Positions 24,290-36,454 of a stretch of DNA of 64,000 bases are shown piece after piece. A program made the translations under genes and the position numbers. Position 1 is the stretch's first letter; each line of letters starts with the position of its first letter. The notes beneath the pieces were generated by a model. The model saw nothing but the letters and a program-made list of their open reading frames with translations. It had not been told where the DNA came from and ran no database searches. The DNA is taken from assembly GCF_000002595.2 (NCBI RefSeq), contig NC_057006.1, positions 3,620,028-3,684,027 of the forward strand, read 5' to 3'. This stretch comes from Chlamydomonas reinhardtii (lineage: Eukaryota; Chlorophyta; Chlorophyceae; Chlamydomonadales; Chlamydomonadaceae).

Positions 24290-27200
24290 GGCAGAAAGCC
24301 TCGGGCCCGGGCCGCCCGCACCATTGCCGCTTGCCGCTCATCCATGTCAATCCGGCTGCCGCCGCCGCCGCCGCCACCACCACCACCGGCGCTGCCCACC
24401 GAGCCGATGCTTGCACGCATCAACGCCGCGCTGTTTACCCCAGCACCTCCGCCAGCGCCCGGCCCCGCAGCTGCTAGCATAGCAGCGCTCACCGCCCCCG
24501 CGTCACGCGGTGGTGCCGCCGGCCGCCAGGGCAGCGCCTGCGCTTGCGCAGCACCCGATGGCGCCGCAGAGGTCCCCCGCTGCTGGAGCCCACGGGCTCC
24601 TGCAGCAGACGCCGACTCATCCGCGCTCCAAAGCACCTGCACTGCACCTCGCGGCTTCATGCCAGCATTCGCAGCCGGCGACGGCAAGTGTTGCGGGCTG
24701 GCGAAGCCAACCTTCATGTGCGGCGCGCCGGATGCAAGCCGGCGGCCGTCAGGCGTGCCCGAGCGGCCGGCGGCGGCCCCTGCGTCGCCTGGCCCCGCAG
24801 GCACAGCGGCAGCAGTTGCTCCTGACCCCGCCCTGCGAAGGTGTGACTTGTACGGCAGAAGCGCCTCGGAGAGCGCGGCGACGGCCGGCGAGGGTGCAGG
24901 CGCCGTGAAGGCACTTGGCGCGTCTGCCAAGCGCTGCGGCCGGCCGTAGTGGTTGTGAACAGGGCTGGTGCTGCGGACGGGTGCGGGCAGCAGTTTGCGG
25001 GGTTGCTGCGGCTGCTGCTGGAAGGGCTCCTGGTGCGGCTGCTGGAATGCCACATGCTCGGGGTCCTGCTGCAATTGGCGCTCGTTGCCGTCATTCGGAA
25101 GCTCCCGCCCGTAGCCATGTGTGGGTGCGACATTGTGCATGGCAGCTGCATTGCTCCTGGACCCTGCTGTCGTCGGCGGCGGCAGCACGGCACTGGCCGC
25201 CGCTACAGCTGACGGCGGCAGTACCAGATCAAACTCCATATTTTCTCCTTGTGATGCCCACGACCCGGTGCCTTGCCTCGATGCCGCCACCGCCTCGCCA
25301 CCAGCCACACCTCGCCCACTGCTGTGGCCCGTGGTCCCGGGCCCGAAGCCGGCCGGCGCCTGAGAGGCGTGACTGTGCCCATGGCTGTGACTATGGCCCG
25401 AGGACGCCGCCACTGCCTGCGCCAGCAGCCGCACCTGCTGCTCTAACTCCTCCTCGTCCGCGTACCCGAGCCCGCCATCCTCCTCCTCCTCGTCGCCCTC
25501 CTCCGCGCAGTCACCACCGCCCGCCGCTGCCGGCGACGCCTTTGCTGCCCGCCGGTCGCCGCCTTGCCTCAGCTCTGGTTGGCGGGTGGCCGCGGCCGCG
25601 GCCGCAGTCGCTGACGCTGCTGCAGGCTGCGGCTGAGCCTGGTGCATGCCCCGCACCAGGTCTACGAACGGCAGCCCCCGGCCTGCCGCCTGCGCGCCGC
25701 CGTGTGCACTGCTGAGGCCGTAGGTGGAGTTGCTGTTGCTATTGGTGGTGGTGCTGGCGTCATGAATACTAAGAGCGGAGCACTCGGCGGACAGCAGCGC
25801 GAGGCCCGAGTCCTGAGGCATCAGGTCGTTGTCGCCGCCGCCACCCGGCTGCCGCTGCTGCTGCCAAGGATTGTGTGAGCGCAGCCCGGTCTGTGGCGGG
25901 GCCTTGCCGGCGCCCGCAGCCACGCCTGCGCCGCCAAGCAGCTTCTCCCCAGACCCATCCCCACTGCCGTGATGCGCGCTGCCGGCGCTGCTTCGATCGA
26001 CCGCAACCGCGGTGTCGTCGCCACCGTCCGCTGACGAGCGACCTGAGCCCGAGCCAACGCCGCCCATGCCGACTGTTGCTGGTGGCGGCATGCCCATGTG
26101 CTGCGGCCGGCCCGGGGCTGACGGCGGCCGTGCAGCCGCTTGCAAACCAGTCCCCGCTGTAGCGCTTTCCCGGGCATTTCTGTCCAGAATAGACGGCTGC
26201 AGCTGCGGCTGTGGGCGGGCTGCAGCCGGCTGGCCCGGTTGCGCCTCAGCCGCCGCCGTAGTGCCCCATGTCACCCGCTTTCCGGAAACGGAGGTGCCGT
26301 ACCCCGCGCCCGAGTTGCTGCTGCGGGTTGAGTCCACACTGCCGTTCCGCCGCAGGATCCCGCCGCCCGGCGCCGCCACAGGCGTGCCGGCGCCGCTGCC
26401 GCCCGCGCCCGAAGCAGAGCCGCGCTGCGGTGTGCCCAGGGCCCCTGGCTGCTGCCGCTGCGGCTGGTGCTGCGAGCCGGCGTCGCTGCTGCTTGCGACC
26501 CAGCTGCTAAGCGAGCTGATGGCCTGAGAGTGATTGCCGCTCGTGCTGATGCCTGTGCCCGTGCCGCCGTCGTCCGCGAGCACCTGCACACTGCCGAATG
26601 GGTCCACGTCATCAGCGATGCCACGGCCGCTGTCGCGCGCTGCCGCCATGCCATGATGATGCCCCTGCCGCTCCGACGCATCATCGTCGCCTGCGTCGTC
26701 CTGTTGACATTGTTGCTGCTGCTGCAGCTCACCAGTGGCCTCAGCAGCACCCAGCCCGCTGCCTCCACCACCAGTGCCACTGGGTGCTGCCCCACCGCTG
26801 CCGCCAGCACCGCCGCTGCCTCCCTCCAGGTACATGTCCAGCAGGTTGCGCAGCTCCCACGAGTTGAGCGAGGCGGAGGAGTTGGGCGAGGTGGCCTGGG
26901 GGCGCACGAGTGGGCAGCAAAGAGGAGAGCAAGTGGGCATGTTTAGGACGGGTGCGGAGGAAGTGGCCATGCTGGCATGGATGCATGGTCGACCACACGT
27001 GCACAGAACCGCCCTTCCCCCCGTGTGCTATCTCAGAACCGCGCTGCGTTTCTCTTTTCGCAGCTCCTCATAACGCACCTCCAGAGAGGCCAGGTGTGCG
27101 GACAGAGACACCAGCGACTCGCGCAACCGCTCCTGTGGCACATCCAGTCGCAAGAAGCACACACAAACATTTGAGTCGTAGGCCCACGCATGCAGCCTTC

Positions 27201-30200
27201 TTCCAAAACCACACACATGCAGTGACTGGCGCCCACGCCATTCCCTCTCGCGCCCTCCCAGTCTGCACACCCGCCTGCAGCTGCGCCTCGCGCCGCGCCG
27301 CGCCCTCCTCGCTCGCGGCCAGCGCCGCCTCTAGCTGCCGCACCCGGTAGGAGCGGTGCCCCACCGCCTCCGCCGCCGCCTCCAGCGCCAGACGCAGCCC
27401 CTCCGCTCCCACCTCGCCGCCCAGCCCCAGCAGCTGGTCGCGCAGCCGCCGCAGCCGCTCCGCCGCACCGCGCCGGTCGGCCAGCTCGCCGGCCACGTAG
27501 GACAGCTGCGTGTCCAGGTCGTCACGTGCGTCGTCCAGCGAGTCCACGGCCTGGCGGCGTTAGAGGAACAGGCGAAGAGGTACGGCAGTCGGGGAGGCGA
27601 AGTTGCACGCAGCCGCGGTTATGTCGCGGGGTAGGACAGGTTAAGATTCAACAGCAGCATGTTTTGGCACCCCTCTCAACCATTGCCCTTCCTCTCACAC
27701 GCACCCGAGCCCCAGCCCAGTAACTCAAGCCCCAGCCCCAAGTGGCACCAACCCCTAGCTCTGCACCTGTTGCTCGCGCTCGTCCAGCAGCCGCCCGCTG
27801 CCTAGCCGCTCCTCCAGCTTGGCCTTGGCGTGGCTGACGTCCGCAATGCGCTGCTGCAGCGCCACCCAATCGTCCGACATCAGAGCCCGGTTGCCGCCGA
27901 AGCCGGCGCCGCCCTTCAACAACTTAGCGTCCCCCGTCGCCGCGCCGCCAGGAACCGCGCCAGCTGACGCTGCGGCGGCCGCGGCCGCCGCAGCGGCGGC
28001 AGCAGCCGCCGCCATGCGCGGTGTGCCCGGCGCTGAGGCGGGCGGCGTGTCGTAGCGTGGCGAGGGCACGCGGCCAAGTAGGTCGGCCAGTTCGGCGTCG
28101 CACGCGGCGACTGCCGCCGTCAGCTGCTCGGCGCGGCGCTGCGTGCGGAGGTCCAGCTGCGCCGCCTCACGCTCCAACGCCTCCTGCCGCTGCCGCAGCT
28201 CGGCCTGCCGCGCCGCCAGCACCTCGGCGCGCGCCTGCACCGCGCCCATCTCCGTCACCACCAGCATCAGCTGCGTGGCCCAGCCCTTGACCTCTTGCTG
28301 CTCCTGCGTCGACAACGCCGCGTCGGACGTCTGCGTCTGCACCTCCTGCGAGGCGGCCAGCGCCGACGCCCGGGCGGTGGAGGCGCCGCTGCCGCTGCCA
28401 TGGCTACCGCCAGCGCTGCCGCGCCCGGCAGCGGCTGCAAGGTGCGGGGGAAGGCCGCGCCCGGGCGAGCGGTGCCGCGCCGCAGCGCCTGCCTCGCCCT
28501 GCAACGACGCCCGAAGGACACCATACGCGGGCGGCGGGGACGTGAACCCCTCGCGGGAGCCCCGCGCATCCATGCCGCCGCCCACGCTGCCCGCGCCGCC
28601 TGGCCGGTTGTACCCAGGCCGTCCGGGGCTCGTGGCTCGGCTGCCAGGGCCGCCCAGCACCGCGCCGCCGCCGCTGCCCATGCTGCGCTGCGAGTCGCGC
28701 AGGCGCTGGTTGGCGGCCGCCACCTCCGCCTGCTTCTCCCGCAGCAGCACCCGTTGCGCGCGGTTCTCCTGCTCCAGCGCCTCAATGCGGCCGCGTGCGG
28801 TGGCGGCGGCCTTGCGCAGCGCCGCCAGCTCCTTGAGGCGGCCGGCGGCGTCCCGTTCGTACTTGGAGATGCGCTCCGACAGCTGCTTCTTCAGATCCGA
28901 CTGTGCGCAATACATGTCAATACAGTACGTTGGTGTGGGTGAGGGCTGAATCAGGTGGAAGGAGCATAAGGAAATATGGGCGTGGGCTTCGAATGGAGTT
29001 GCAAGGCAACGCACAGCGCCCCCAGTCGCAACCTTGCTTGCACCACCCACCTGGTGCGTCCGCAGCTTGCCCAGCTCCGCCTCCAGCACCGCCGCACGCT
29101 CAGACGCCGACGCCCGGTCGCGCCGGTCACCGCCAGCTGCGTGCTGCTGCAGCTGCCGCTGCAGCGCCGCCACCTGCGCCGTCACCGCCGCGATGCGCTG
29201 CTCGTACTGCTGCCTCAGCGCCGCGCGCTCCTCGCTGCTGCGGACGGCGCCGCCCTCCACCGCCTCCAGCTCAGAGCGCAGCCGGTCCAGCGCCGCCTCC
29301 CGCGAGTCGATGGCGGCCTCTAGCTCCTCCGCCCGCTCCTGCAAAAGCATATATGCATAATTTAATACCCGTTGCCACCTTCACCCGATGCTGTGAAATT
29401 GCCATTCTTGCTGTTAGCCAGATAGTTCAATAGAATGGACTCGCCGCCAGGCACGGAAGCCGCAACCACGTCATTCATCCCACCTGCCACTTGGCGGCCA
29501 GCTCTTTGGCCTCCCGCTCCGCCACCTGCGCCGCCTCCAGCTGCTGCTGCTGCCGCAGGATGTCGCCCGAAAGGCTGCTCAGCTGCTGCTCCAGCGCCGC
29601 GCGGGCGGCATCGAAGCTGGTGCGCTGGGCCAACGCGACACGCTCCAGCGCCGCACGCTCTGCTTCCGCAGCCGCCTGAATGCATCGAGTCCCGACAACC
29701 ATCAGCTGCTCAGCCATTAAATGCCCCACCACAAGGCAACCACGAGACCACATCACAGTGCAAGAATGACAACCTGCTGGGCCCCCTCCTGGCCCACAAA
29801 CACCCGAAGCCCAACACATTTACAACACAGAAATTGTACACGCACATGCACGCACCTTGTCCCGCAGCACCGCCGCCAACTCCTCGCGCAACGCCGCGTC
29901 GCTCTCCAGCACCTCGCGCTGGCTGGGGCCGCCGCCGCTTATCACAAGCTGCTCGCCGTACTCCGTATCACTGATGTACGACAGCAGCTCCTCGTCGTAC
30001 AAGACCTCATCAGACAGCCCGCCATCGGCAGACTCGCCGCCGTCTGCGGCGGTGGCGGCGCCGGGGCCATTAAGCTCGGCCCTGGCGGCGGCTCGGCGAA
30101 GGCCGCAGCCGGAGCCAGGGCGGCTGCTATTGCGGCTGCCGGCGGCGCTGCCGCGCGCGGCTGCGGCTGCGGCGAGCAGCTTGGCCTGGTGCTGCAGTTG

Positions 30201-33200
30201 CTGCTTGAGGGACGCGGCCTGGCCGCGCAGCTCCTCCGCCTCACGGCCGTGCCGCGCTTCCGCCTCACGCAGCCGCTGTTGCGCCTCCGCGCAGCCCGTG
30301 CGCGCGTCCTACATTTGGGCACCCGCAGGAAGCCACCATGACGCCCCGGGTTCTATAGTACGATCCAGCAATTGCAAACATGTGGCCTCCGCATGCTATT
30401 GCTTTGGCGGTTGCGGCTGACGCAGCAGGCACGGCAATTCTGCAACGCAGGCGCGCCCATCGCATCCGTATGCGTGTCCCCACTGGCCTATCCTACACGC
30501 ACAACTTACATGCAGCTCCTTCATCTTGTCCGCAAAGATGACCTCATCACGCTCCAGGTCCTCCTTGGCTTCCTGCAGCTCCACCCGCACGCCCGCAAGC
30601 TCCGACTCCAGGGCCCGTACCCGGTCCTCAAGCACCGACACCCGCCCCGGGCCCTCAGAGCCCGTGGCCGCTTCATCCCCAGAAGCAGCACCTGCCGCTG
30701 GGGTGCCGGTCGCTCGAGGGCTGGCCGGGGGCAGCGGCCGTGGAGTTTGCTGGGCAGATGCAGCAACAGCTGCCCCTGCACTTGCATGTGCGTCGGAGGC
30801 GGCTTGGTCGAAGGCGAGGTGCAGCTGGTGGGAGGATGTGGCGAGGGCGGAGGAGGAGCCCGCACGGGGCGTGGCGGCGGCGGAGGTGGAGGCGGAGGCG
30901 CTGGCCGCAGCGCTGACGGGCGCGAGGGAGCGAACCGCTGGCAGCAGTCCCAGAGTGGAGGCATCCAGTGACTTGAGAATATGCTCCCTGCAGTCCGTTG
31001 ACACAGCATTCCACATTCAGGCCATACGGAGGCCCTGGAGCTGCTGAAGAATACACATGAACATTCCTGTAGGACAAGGTCATCACAGCCCCAACGCCGA
31101 ATGTCGCCTTCCCTGCTGCGCACCTGGCCTCGGCGTTCACGTGCCCCTGCGCCTCCATCTCTGCCAGGCTGTGCAGGATGCCCGCGATGGCGCGACTGCA
31201 GCCCGCCAGCAGCGTGTCCGCCTCGCCACCGCCGTCCTCATCACCAAGCACGCCGCCAGCCTCACCAGCCTCCAGCGCACCTCCTGTTGACCGTTCCGGG
31301 CCACACAATTTTGCTGGCATCCGCAGCCCCATGTCGCCCCACCCTTTGTGCAAAACACCGCATCAGCCCTGGCAACCAGCAGTGTACCGCCGCCGCTGAC
31401 TCACTGTTCACGGGCCCACCAGCGTCGCCAGCCGCGGCCGCCGCGCGCGTGAGCACCTCCTTGGTCCGCGTGAGCACCTGAAGGCAGGCGGCGGGGTCGG
31501 CCACGTCTAACGCCATCAGCTCCGCCAGCGGCAGTGCCGCCGCCAGCCCTTTGTGGCTGCCGCCGGCGCTGTGTGCCACCAGCTGCGCCACCAGCTGCTG
31601 CAGCACCTGCAGCTGCACCTCCTGCACAGCGCCGCGCAGCGGCGACATCGTGGAGCCCGGCAGCGCCCTGGTCAGGTAGGGGGACAGGAAGGACGACCCG
31701 AGTTGGAGCGATGCTTGTTGGTTTAGGGAGCTGGTGCGTTGGCTCAAGCGGCGGAGGGCTGATATGCAGAGGAGTGGGTGGAGCAGGGATGTGGTCAGAA
31801 CAGCAGCGGGCGCGTTAGGGCCCGTAGTGGTGCGGCGCACCTGTTGACCACGGGCTTGTTGCGAATGTTCTTGGCCCTGTTAGCGTACTTGAGTGTGTTG
31901 AGCGTCTCCTCCAGCACCTCGTCAGCAGGGCTGACGCACGCGATCATGGCGGTGCGGCTGTTGCCGCCCAGTGAGTCCTGAGGCATGTAGGCATTTCCAC
32001 AGGGCGACAAAGATTAGGCTAGTCTGCGTGCGTGTCGACAGGGAAGCTTTGCCGCTGAACCATCTATCAAAGGGCGTCCAGAGGCTGCATACACACTAAG
32101 TAGGTAGGTCGCACCTGCAGTAGGCGGGTGAGTTTGGACTCGCGGTAGGGCACGTGGCTGCCGCGGCGGCGCTCATCGCCCAGCGCGCTGATGACGTTGC
32201 CCAGCGCCAGCAGGCCCTGGTTGATGTTGACGGTCTCGCGGAACCGCGCGCCCAGCTGCCCCTGCATGGACGACCGCAGCTGCTTGGTTCGCTCGCTGCC
32301 AGCCAGGTCCTGTTGTGATGGAAGGCAGGAAGTCACGTGAGGTGGAGATGGGCGCTGGGTGGTGCACATGGAGAACGTGCGGTAAAAGCATGAGGACCGG
32401 ATGTGGCGATCGGAGGAACGGAAGATGCCTCCTGCCCAGCCGCAACCCACCCACCACGAGGTGCAGCTTGGCGGTGCGGACTTCGCCCGCCGCCATCAGC
32501 CCGCCGCCGCTGCCGCGCCCCACACCGCCAGCCCCATCGCCGCTACCGCTGCCCCCACCGCTGCTGGTGCTGCTGTTCAGCGAGGCGTGGACCAGCGAGT
32601 GCTGCTCAATGATGATGGTAAGGATGGCGTGGGAGCGAGAGGACTGCTCGTTGGCCAGCGTGCTGCTGGTGGCCCTGCAGGTGCATTCACATCCACCCAT
32701 AACAAGGCAGCCGGCAGTCAATACCAGTATGCGGATGACGACTCATACGCGATGGACATGCCATACTTGCTGCCCCTCGTCTGCAAGCTCCAATCAGCCC
32801 ATGTGGAACTAGCGCCAGTACTAAACCCAAACCCCCAGCCCCTCAACCCCAAAATCATTGAGATACCCGCCTGGCCGCCATGCCGCGCTCCAGCAGCTCC
32901 CGCAGGTCCTCCACACACTCCGCCGGCTCCTCCCGGGCGCCGATCACGATGATGGTGCCGTCGCCGGCGTCGCGCAGCGAGATGCCGCCCGGCGCTGCCT
33001 GCGTGCCGCCCAGCCCGCCGCCGGCCGACTGGGAGGAGCCCACGTCCCGGGAGATCCACTGTGTGCGGCGGCATCGGCACAGTCACGGTTGAGATCACAG
33101 CTGCATGTGCAGCCGTTTGCATTCCGCAGTATTTGGTCCTGTTACGATATAGGAGCCGTTCTCACCACCCCACGGACTGCTCACGCATACTCCTCCCGCC

Positions 33201-34441
33201 ACCCCAGCCACTGCCCACCTTTGTGACCTGCTCCGTGGGCGGCGCCAGCAGGTCCTTAACGTCCTGGGGTGACACGAGGCAGCAGTTGGTGCAAGCGCGT
33301 CTTATTGTCCCCGTCTTCTCTTCGTGCCACAAGGACTAGAACGACGCGGCGTAAGGTTGGCCAATGTCCCTCGGCCAGGCCCCAGGCCCCACCCATAAAA
33401 AGGGATTAACTCAGCTTGCCTCAGCACCACCTTACCTCGTTGTATATCTCCAAGAACTGGGCTCGCACGTAGAACGCCGCCTGCTCCCGCCGCGCCTCGA
33501 TGCCCTGGAAGATGTGCCTGCGCGGGTGGGGCGGGGCGCCAGAACGGAAGGCTTCAGAGGCACACCAGCCCATCAAGTGCCGCAGCTCCCTGACCGCCTC
33601 AGCCCTCCCTCCAGCCAGCCAGCCAGGCAGCCAGCGCGCTGGACTGCCTCGCAACCACCCGCCCACCCTCACAGCCCACTCTCACAGCCCAGCCCCACCG
33701 AATGACACGCGGCGCGATGCCCAGGGCTCCCTCCTCGCCGCCCGGCGCCATCTCGCCAGTGCCCATGGTGAAGGTCTTGCCGCTGCCGGTCTGGCCGTAC
33801 GCCAGCACCGTCACGTTGAAGCCGTCGAAGCAGCTTTCCACCAGCGGCCCCACCATCTCGCTGTACAGCTGCTCCTGTGGGCATGGCGAGGGGTTGATGG
33901 GGTGCGGTTTCGTGCGGTGGAGCTATACACACACTTGTACGGCAGTGTGCATTGCTGGCAGCTCATGCAGGCCCAGGTAAGGAGGCCTGTGCAGCTGGTG
34001 TTGTAAAGGGGTCCCGGTCGAGTATACAGGAGCGACACTCGCGGCCACAGTCGCACCTGCTTGGTGTTGGGGCCAAATGCATGGTCAAATGTGAAGCGCC
34101 GGTCCCGGCCAACCGTGACGCAGGGCCCATCTGCAGAGATGCAGGGCCGGCTGCCTTGCAGCAGCTCCCGCGTTATGAGCGGTCGGACCCTGCGCAGCCG
34201 TGGTAAGGGCAGAGTGTAGAGTGTGCCAGGAAGAGGAGACTGGAGACCGTGTCCGTGCTCGGAAGGACCATGGCCGCCTCACACGAAGAGACTGAGTACG
34301 GTGCTGACCGCTCACGCGCTGCAGCCACCCAGGGACCTCTGTGCACGCAGTGGTCCTAGAGCACGCCCATGCATAAACGCACCTGACTGCAACCTTCACG
34401 GCAGACCCAGCTCCGCAAGCGGCAAGGCACTCAGTGTCCAT
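24179..34441 (-). CDS. Kinesin, N-terminal motor, kinesin-4 type, very long stalk/tail
   Basis: ATP-driven microtubule motor. Exons: 34383-34441, 34057-34189, 33699-33874, 33436-33517, 33219-33263, 32871-33058, 32455-32674, 32115-32309, 31841-31977, 31405-31667, 31124-31283, 30510-30987, 29856-30308, 29484-29675, 29051-29338, 27767-28900, 27275-27550, 27079-27132, 24286-26895, possibly 24179-24200. About 2,380 residues. The motor (about 16-410) has VAVRVRPL, P-loop GQTGSGKT (~91), switch [10 protein letters not shown] (~236), switch II DLAGSE (302), [13 protein letters not shown] and the kinesin-4-like end [18 protein letters not shown]...[13 protein letters not shown] Gly/Ser insert sits in the motor after switch I. 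Then come long coiled coils (for example [18 protein letters not shown]) broken by Ala/Gly/Ser stretches, and a low-complexity tail of about 870 residues. Two introns (after 32871 and 27275) appear to be GC-AG. The 3' end is ambiguous: stop at 24286-24288, or splice at CC|GTGAGT over a CA microsatellite. Kinesin-4 versus another N-motor class is inferred from the motor C-terminus. Confidence 0.92.
24208..24285 (-). repeat. (CA)39 microsatellite abutting the kinesin stop codon
   Basis: Seventy-eight bases of pure CA (GT on the gene strand) begin immediately after the kinesin TGA at 24286-24288. The junction also reads as a perfect donor (CC|GTGAGT), and cctacag at the far side is a good acceptor, so the repeat is either the first part of the 3' UTR or a short last intron. 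Confidence 0.95.
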
Positions 34442-34897
34442 GCTTGTCAGGTAGCACTACGCTGACCGAGCAAAGCGTCAACGCGCTCTTGCGCCAGAAG
34501 TCCTATTACCACTCGTGTTGTATAGTCCAAGCCATTGCAGCAGTAGTAGCGCTGCGTCGGTCAACAGCTCGGTCGCGACGCACACAGTTTTGTCGCTACT
34601 GTTCGCTGGTGGTCCTAGCGCACGGACAGTCAAGAGCAAGTGGTTATGTAGTTGAGAATTAGGCATACCCAGCGTCCATTTTTTAATGGGGCTTGGATCC
34701 AACTCGGCTTCCCCATTCCGTGTAGGCCGCTAAGTGAAGTGATGATGGGTACTTGTGCAATAATCTGCATCGAAAGCCATATCTCGTATCACCGCCGCTC
34801 ATTCATTTGCAACCTGGCGACGACACGCATCAATCCTTCTCCAACGCCGTGCCTTTAGCTGCGATACTGCTGCTTACAGCAGCGCTAGGCCGCCCAG
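34442..34897. promoter_or_regulatory. Divergent promoter region kinesin / mL53
   Basis: 456 bases separate the start codons of the minus-strand kinesin and plus-strand mL53. The sequence is AT-richer than the genes. No specific element was recognised. Confidence 0.55.
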
Positions 34898-35680
34898 ATG
34901 CTTAAACACTTAAAGAAGGTGTTCGTGTCCTTCACGCCCGGCGACTTGAGAGCGGCATCAGCACGAGAGCTGCTCCAAAGGGCCAGCAGTAACGCAGCAA
35001 AGAAGAGCAACCCCGCATGCGTGGTGGAGTTCAACGTAGGTGGCAGGGGACGGGCGGGCTAGGCCTTGCAGGCGAGGCGAGGATGGGCGGGGGGGGACGC
35101 CGCTCCTGGAGCAGGGCTTCCGGGCACGCGCCGGTCCAGGTGGTGTCCAGTGGGCTCTGACGGTTGCATACTCCAAGCCCCGAGGGGTCCTGCATGCACA
35201 GCCGTTTGGGTCGTGCCTGCGGACCCCAGCATGCCGGCCCACGATTTCCCAAACGAGCTGCCGCTCGCCACAACAATCGCCGCGGCGTTCTTCGCGTTCC
35301 CCCACCGGCACACGGCCACCCACCTACCTGCCCAGCCGTGCACTGCGCCCAATGTGCACCCTCCCCTCCCTCCCTCCCTCCCTCCCTCCAACTCCTCCCA
35401 TCCACCATCCCTCTACCCATCTCGACCCAGCACATATCAAACCACTGCACACACGCCTGGCCCCACACAGGTGGACGAGCAGGGGCTGTCGGGGCGCGCC
35501 TACGTTGACCTGACGTTCGCTGACAACGAGTCGCGGCGGGTGCAGACGGCAGAGATGAGCGTGGAGGACATTGCGCGGCTCATAGAGCAGAAGGCGGGCG
35601 AGATGGAGATGCGCACAGTCATGAAGGAGGTGGGCTACGACCCATGGGCGCAGGCCAACCGGCTGCCGTCGCGGCGGTGA
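34898..35680 (+). CDS. mL53: Mitochondrial large-subunit ribosomal protein mL53
   Basis: Component of the mitochondrial ribosome large subunit. Two exons, 34898-35035 and 35471-35680, in phase 0, give 115 residues, the usual size for plant-type mL53. The N-terminus (MLKHLKKVFVSFTPGD...) and the block AAKKSNPACVVEF match the plant family, whose members read AKESNPAC at the same place. The C-terminal half (VDLTFADNESRRVQ...DIARLIEQKAGEME) fits the thioredoxin-like fold of mL43/mL53. The start is the first ATG. The intron carries a CCCT run (35365-35395). It is divergently transcribed from the kinesin. Confidence 0.85.
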
Positions 35681-36454
35681 CAAAGGGCGGCTGCCGTGGC
35701 AGGACAGGGATGGTGGTGCAACAGTTTATGGAGTAGGTTATAGTACTGTGTGTTTGGGTTGAGTCCCCGAAGCGAAGCGACCCAGTGTCAGTGGGTGAGC
35801 GATGTGACGGCTGTTTGGATGTGTGTGGCCTTTGGGTCGAGCGGGCATGGCAGTTGAACTCGAACACGACCTTCCGGGCTGGGACTGTATGGATGCGGAT
35901 TACAAGTGAACGGACTGTATGATGTGGTGTGGGCTCAGTCCAGTTTTTGGAAGGAGTTTTTTGGCGGGATGCGGGCGTATGCATCGCGTTTTTGCGGCTG
36001 AGTTTCCTTTGGCAAGAGTCCGGGGACTGTTGGTGAAGCCAAATAGGGTACTCTAACGCATCAGTCCATGAGGTCATGACGTCGTATGCCTTCAGTGGAG
36101 TGCAATAAGCCCAGGGTTGGGTAAACCGGGGCGCTTCCGGATTGTCCTGCGCGTGCCGGCAGTTAGCGCAGAGCTTCCAGCTCCCGTGAGACCACGAAAT
36201 TGTAATCCGGCTTTCCATAGTTTTCTAGTTTGTTGCAGGCTAGCTTTGAGAACAGCGAGGGAAAGAAAAGCTCTCGCTGCAATTCTCAACTGCCGACGGC
36301 ACTCGATTGCACTCAACTCGGCACCGACAGGGACGCGAATGTCCAAGTCGAGGACCCGCATTCCAACTCTAATATTTGAGATTCTACTTCAGTATCACAG
36401 CGTCAGCAAGCGCCCCCCCCCGCGTGCCCCCATCGCTCGACAGGTCACTCGAAT
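35681..36454. other. mL53 3' UTR and promoter of the monooxygenase gene
   Basis: Tandem-gene spacer of 774 bases. TGTAA at 36201-36205 most likely ends mL53, which leaves about 250 bases for the promoter and 5' UTR of the next gene. No extra gene is seen. Confidence 0.55.
36201..36205 (+). terminator. TGTAA poly(A) signal, mL53
   Basis: Plus-strand TGTAA about 520 bases after the mL53 stop, the only one I see in this spacer. Confidence 0.5.

Noticed and set aside
24194-24949. Plus-strand frame starting with a Thr-His run over the CA repeat
   Set aside because: It is a microsatellite plus the antisense of the kinesin tail exon.
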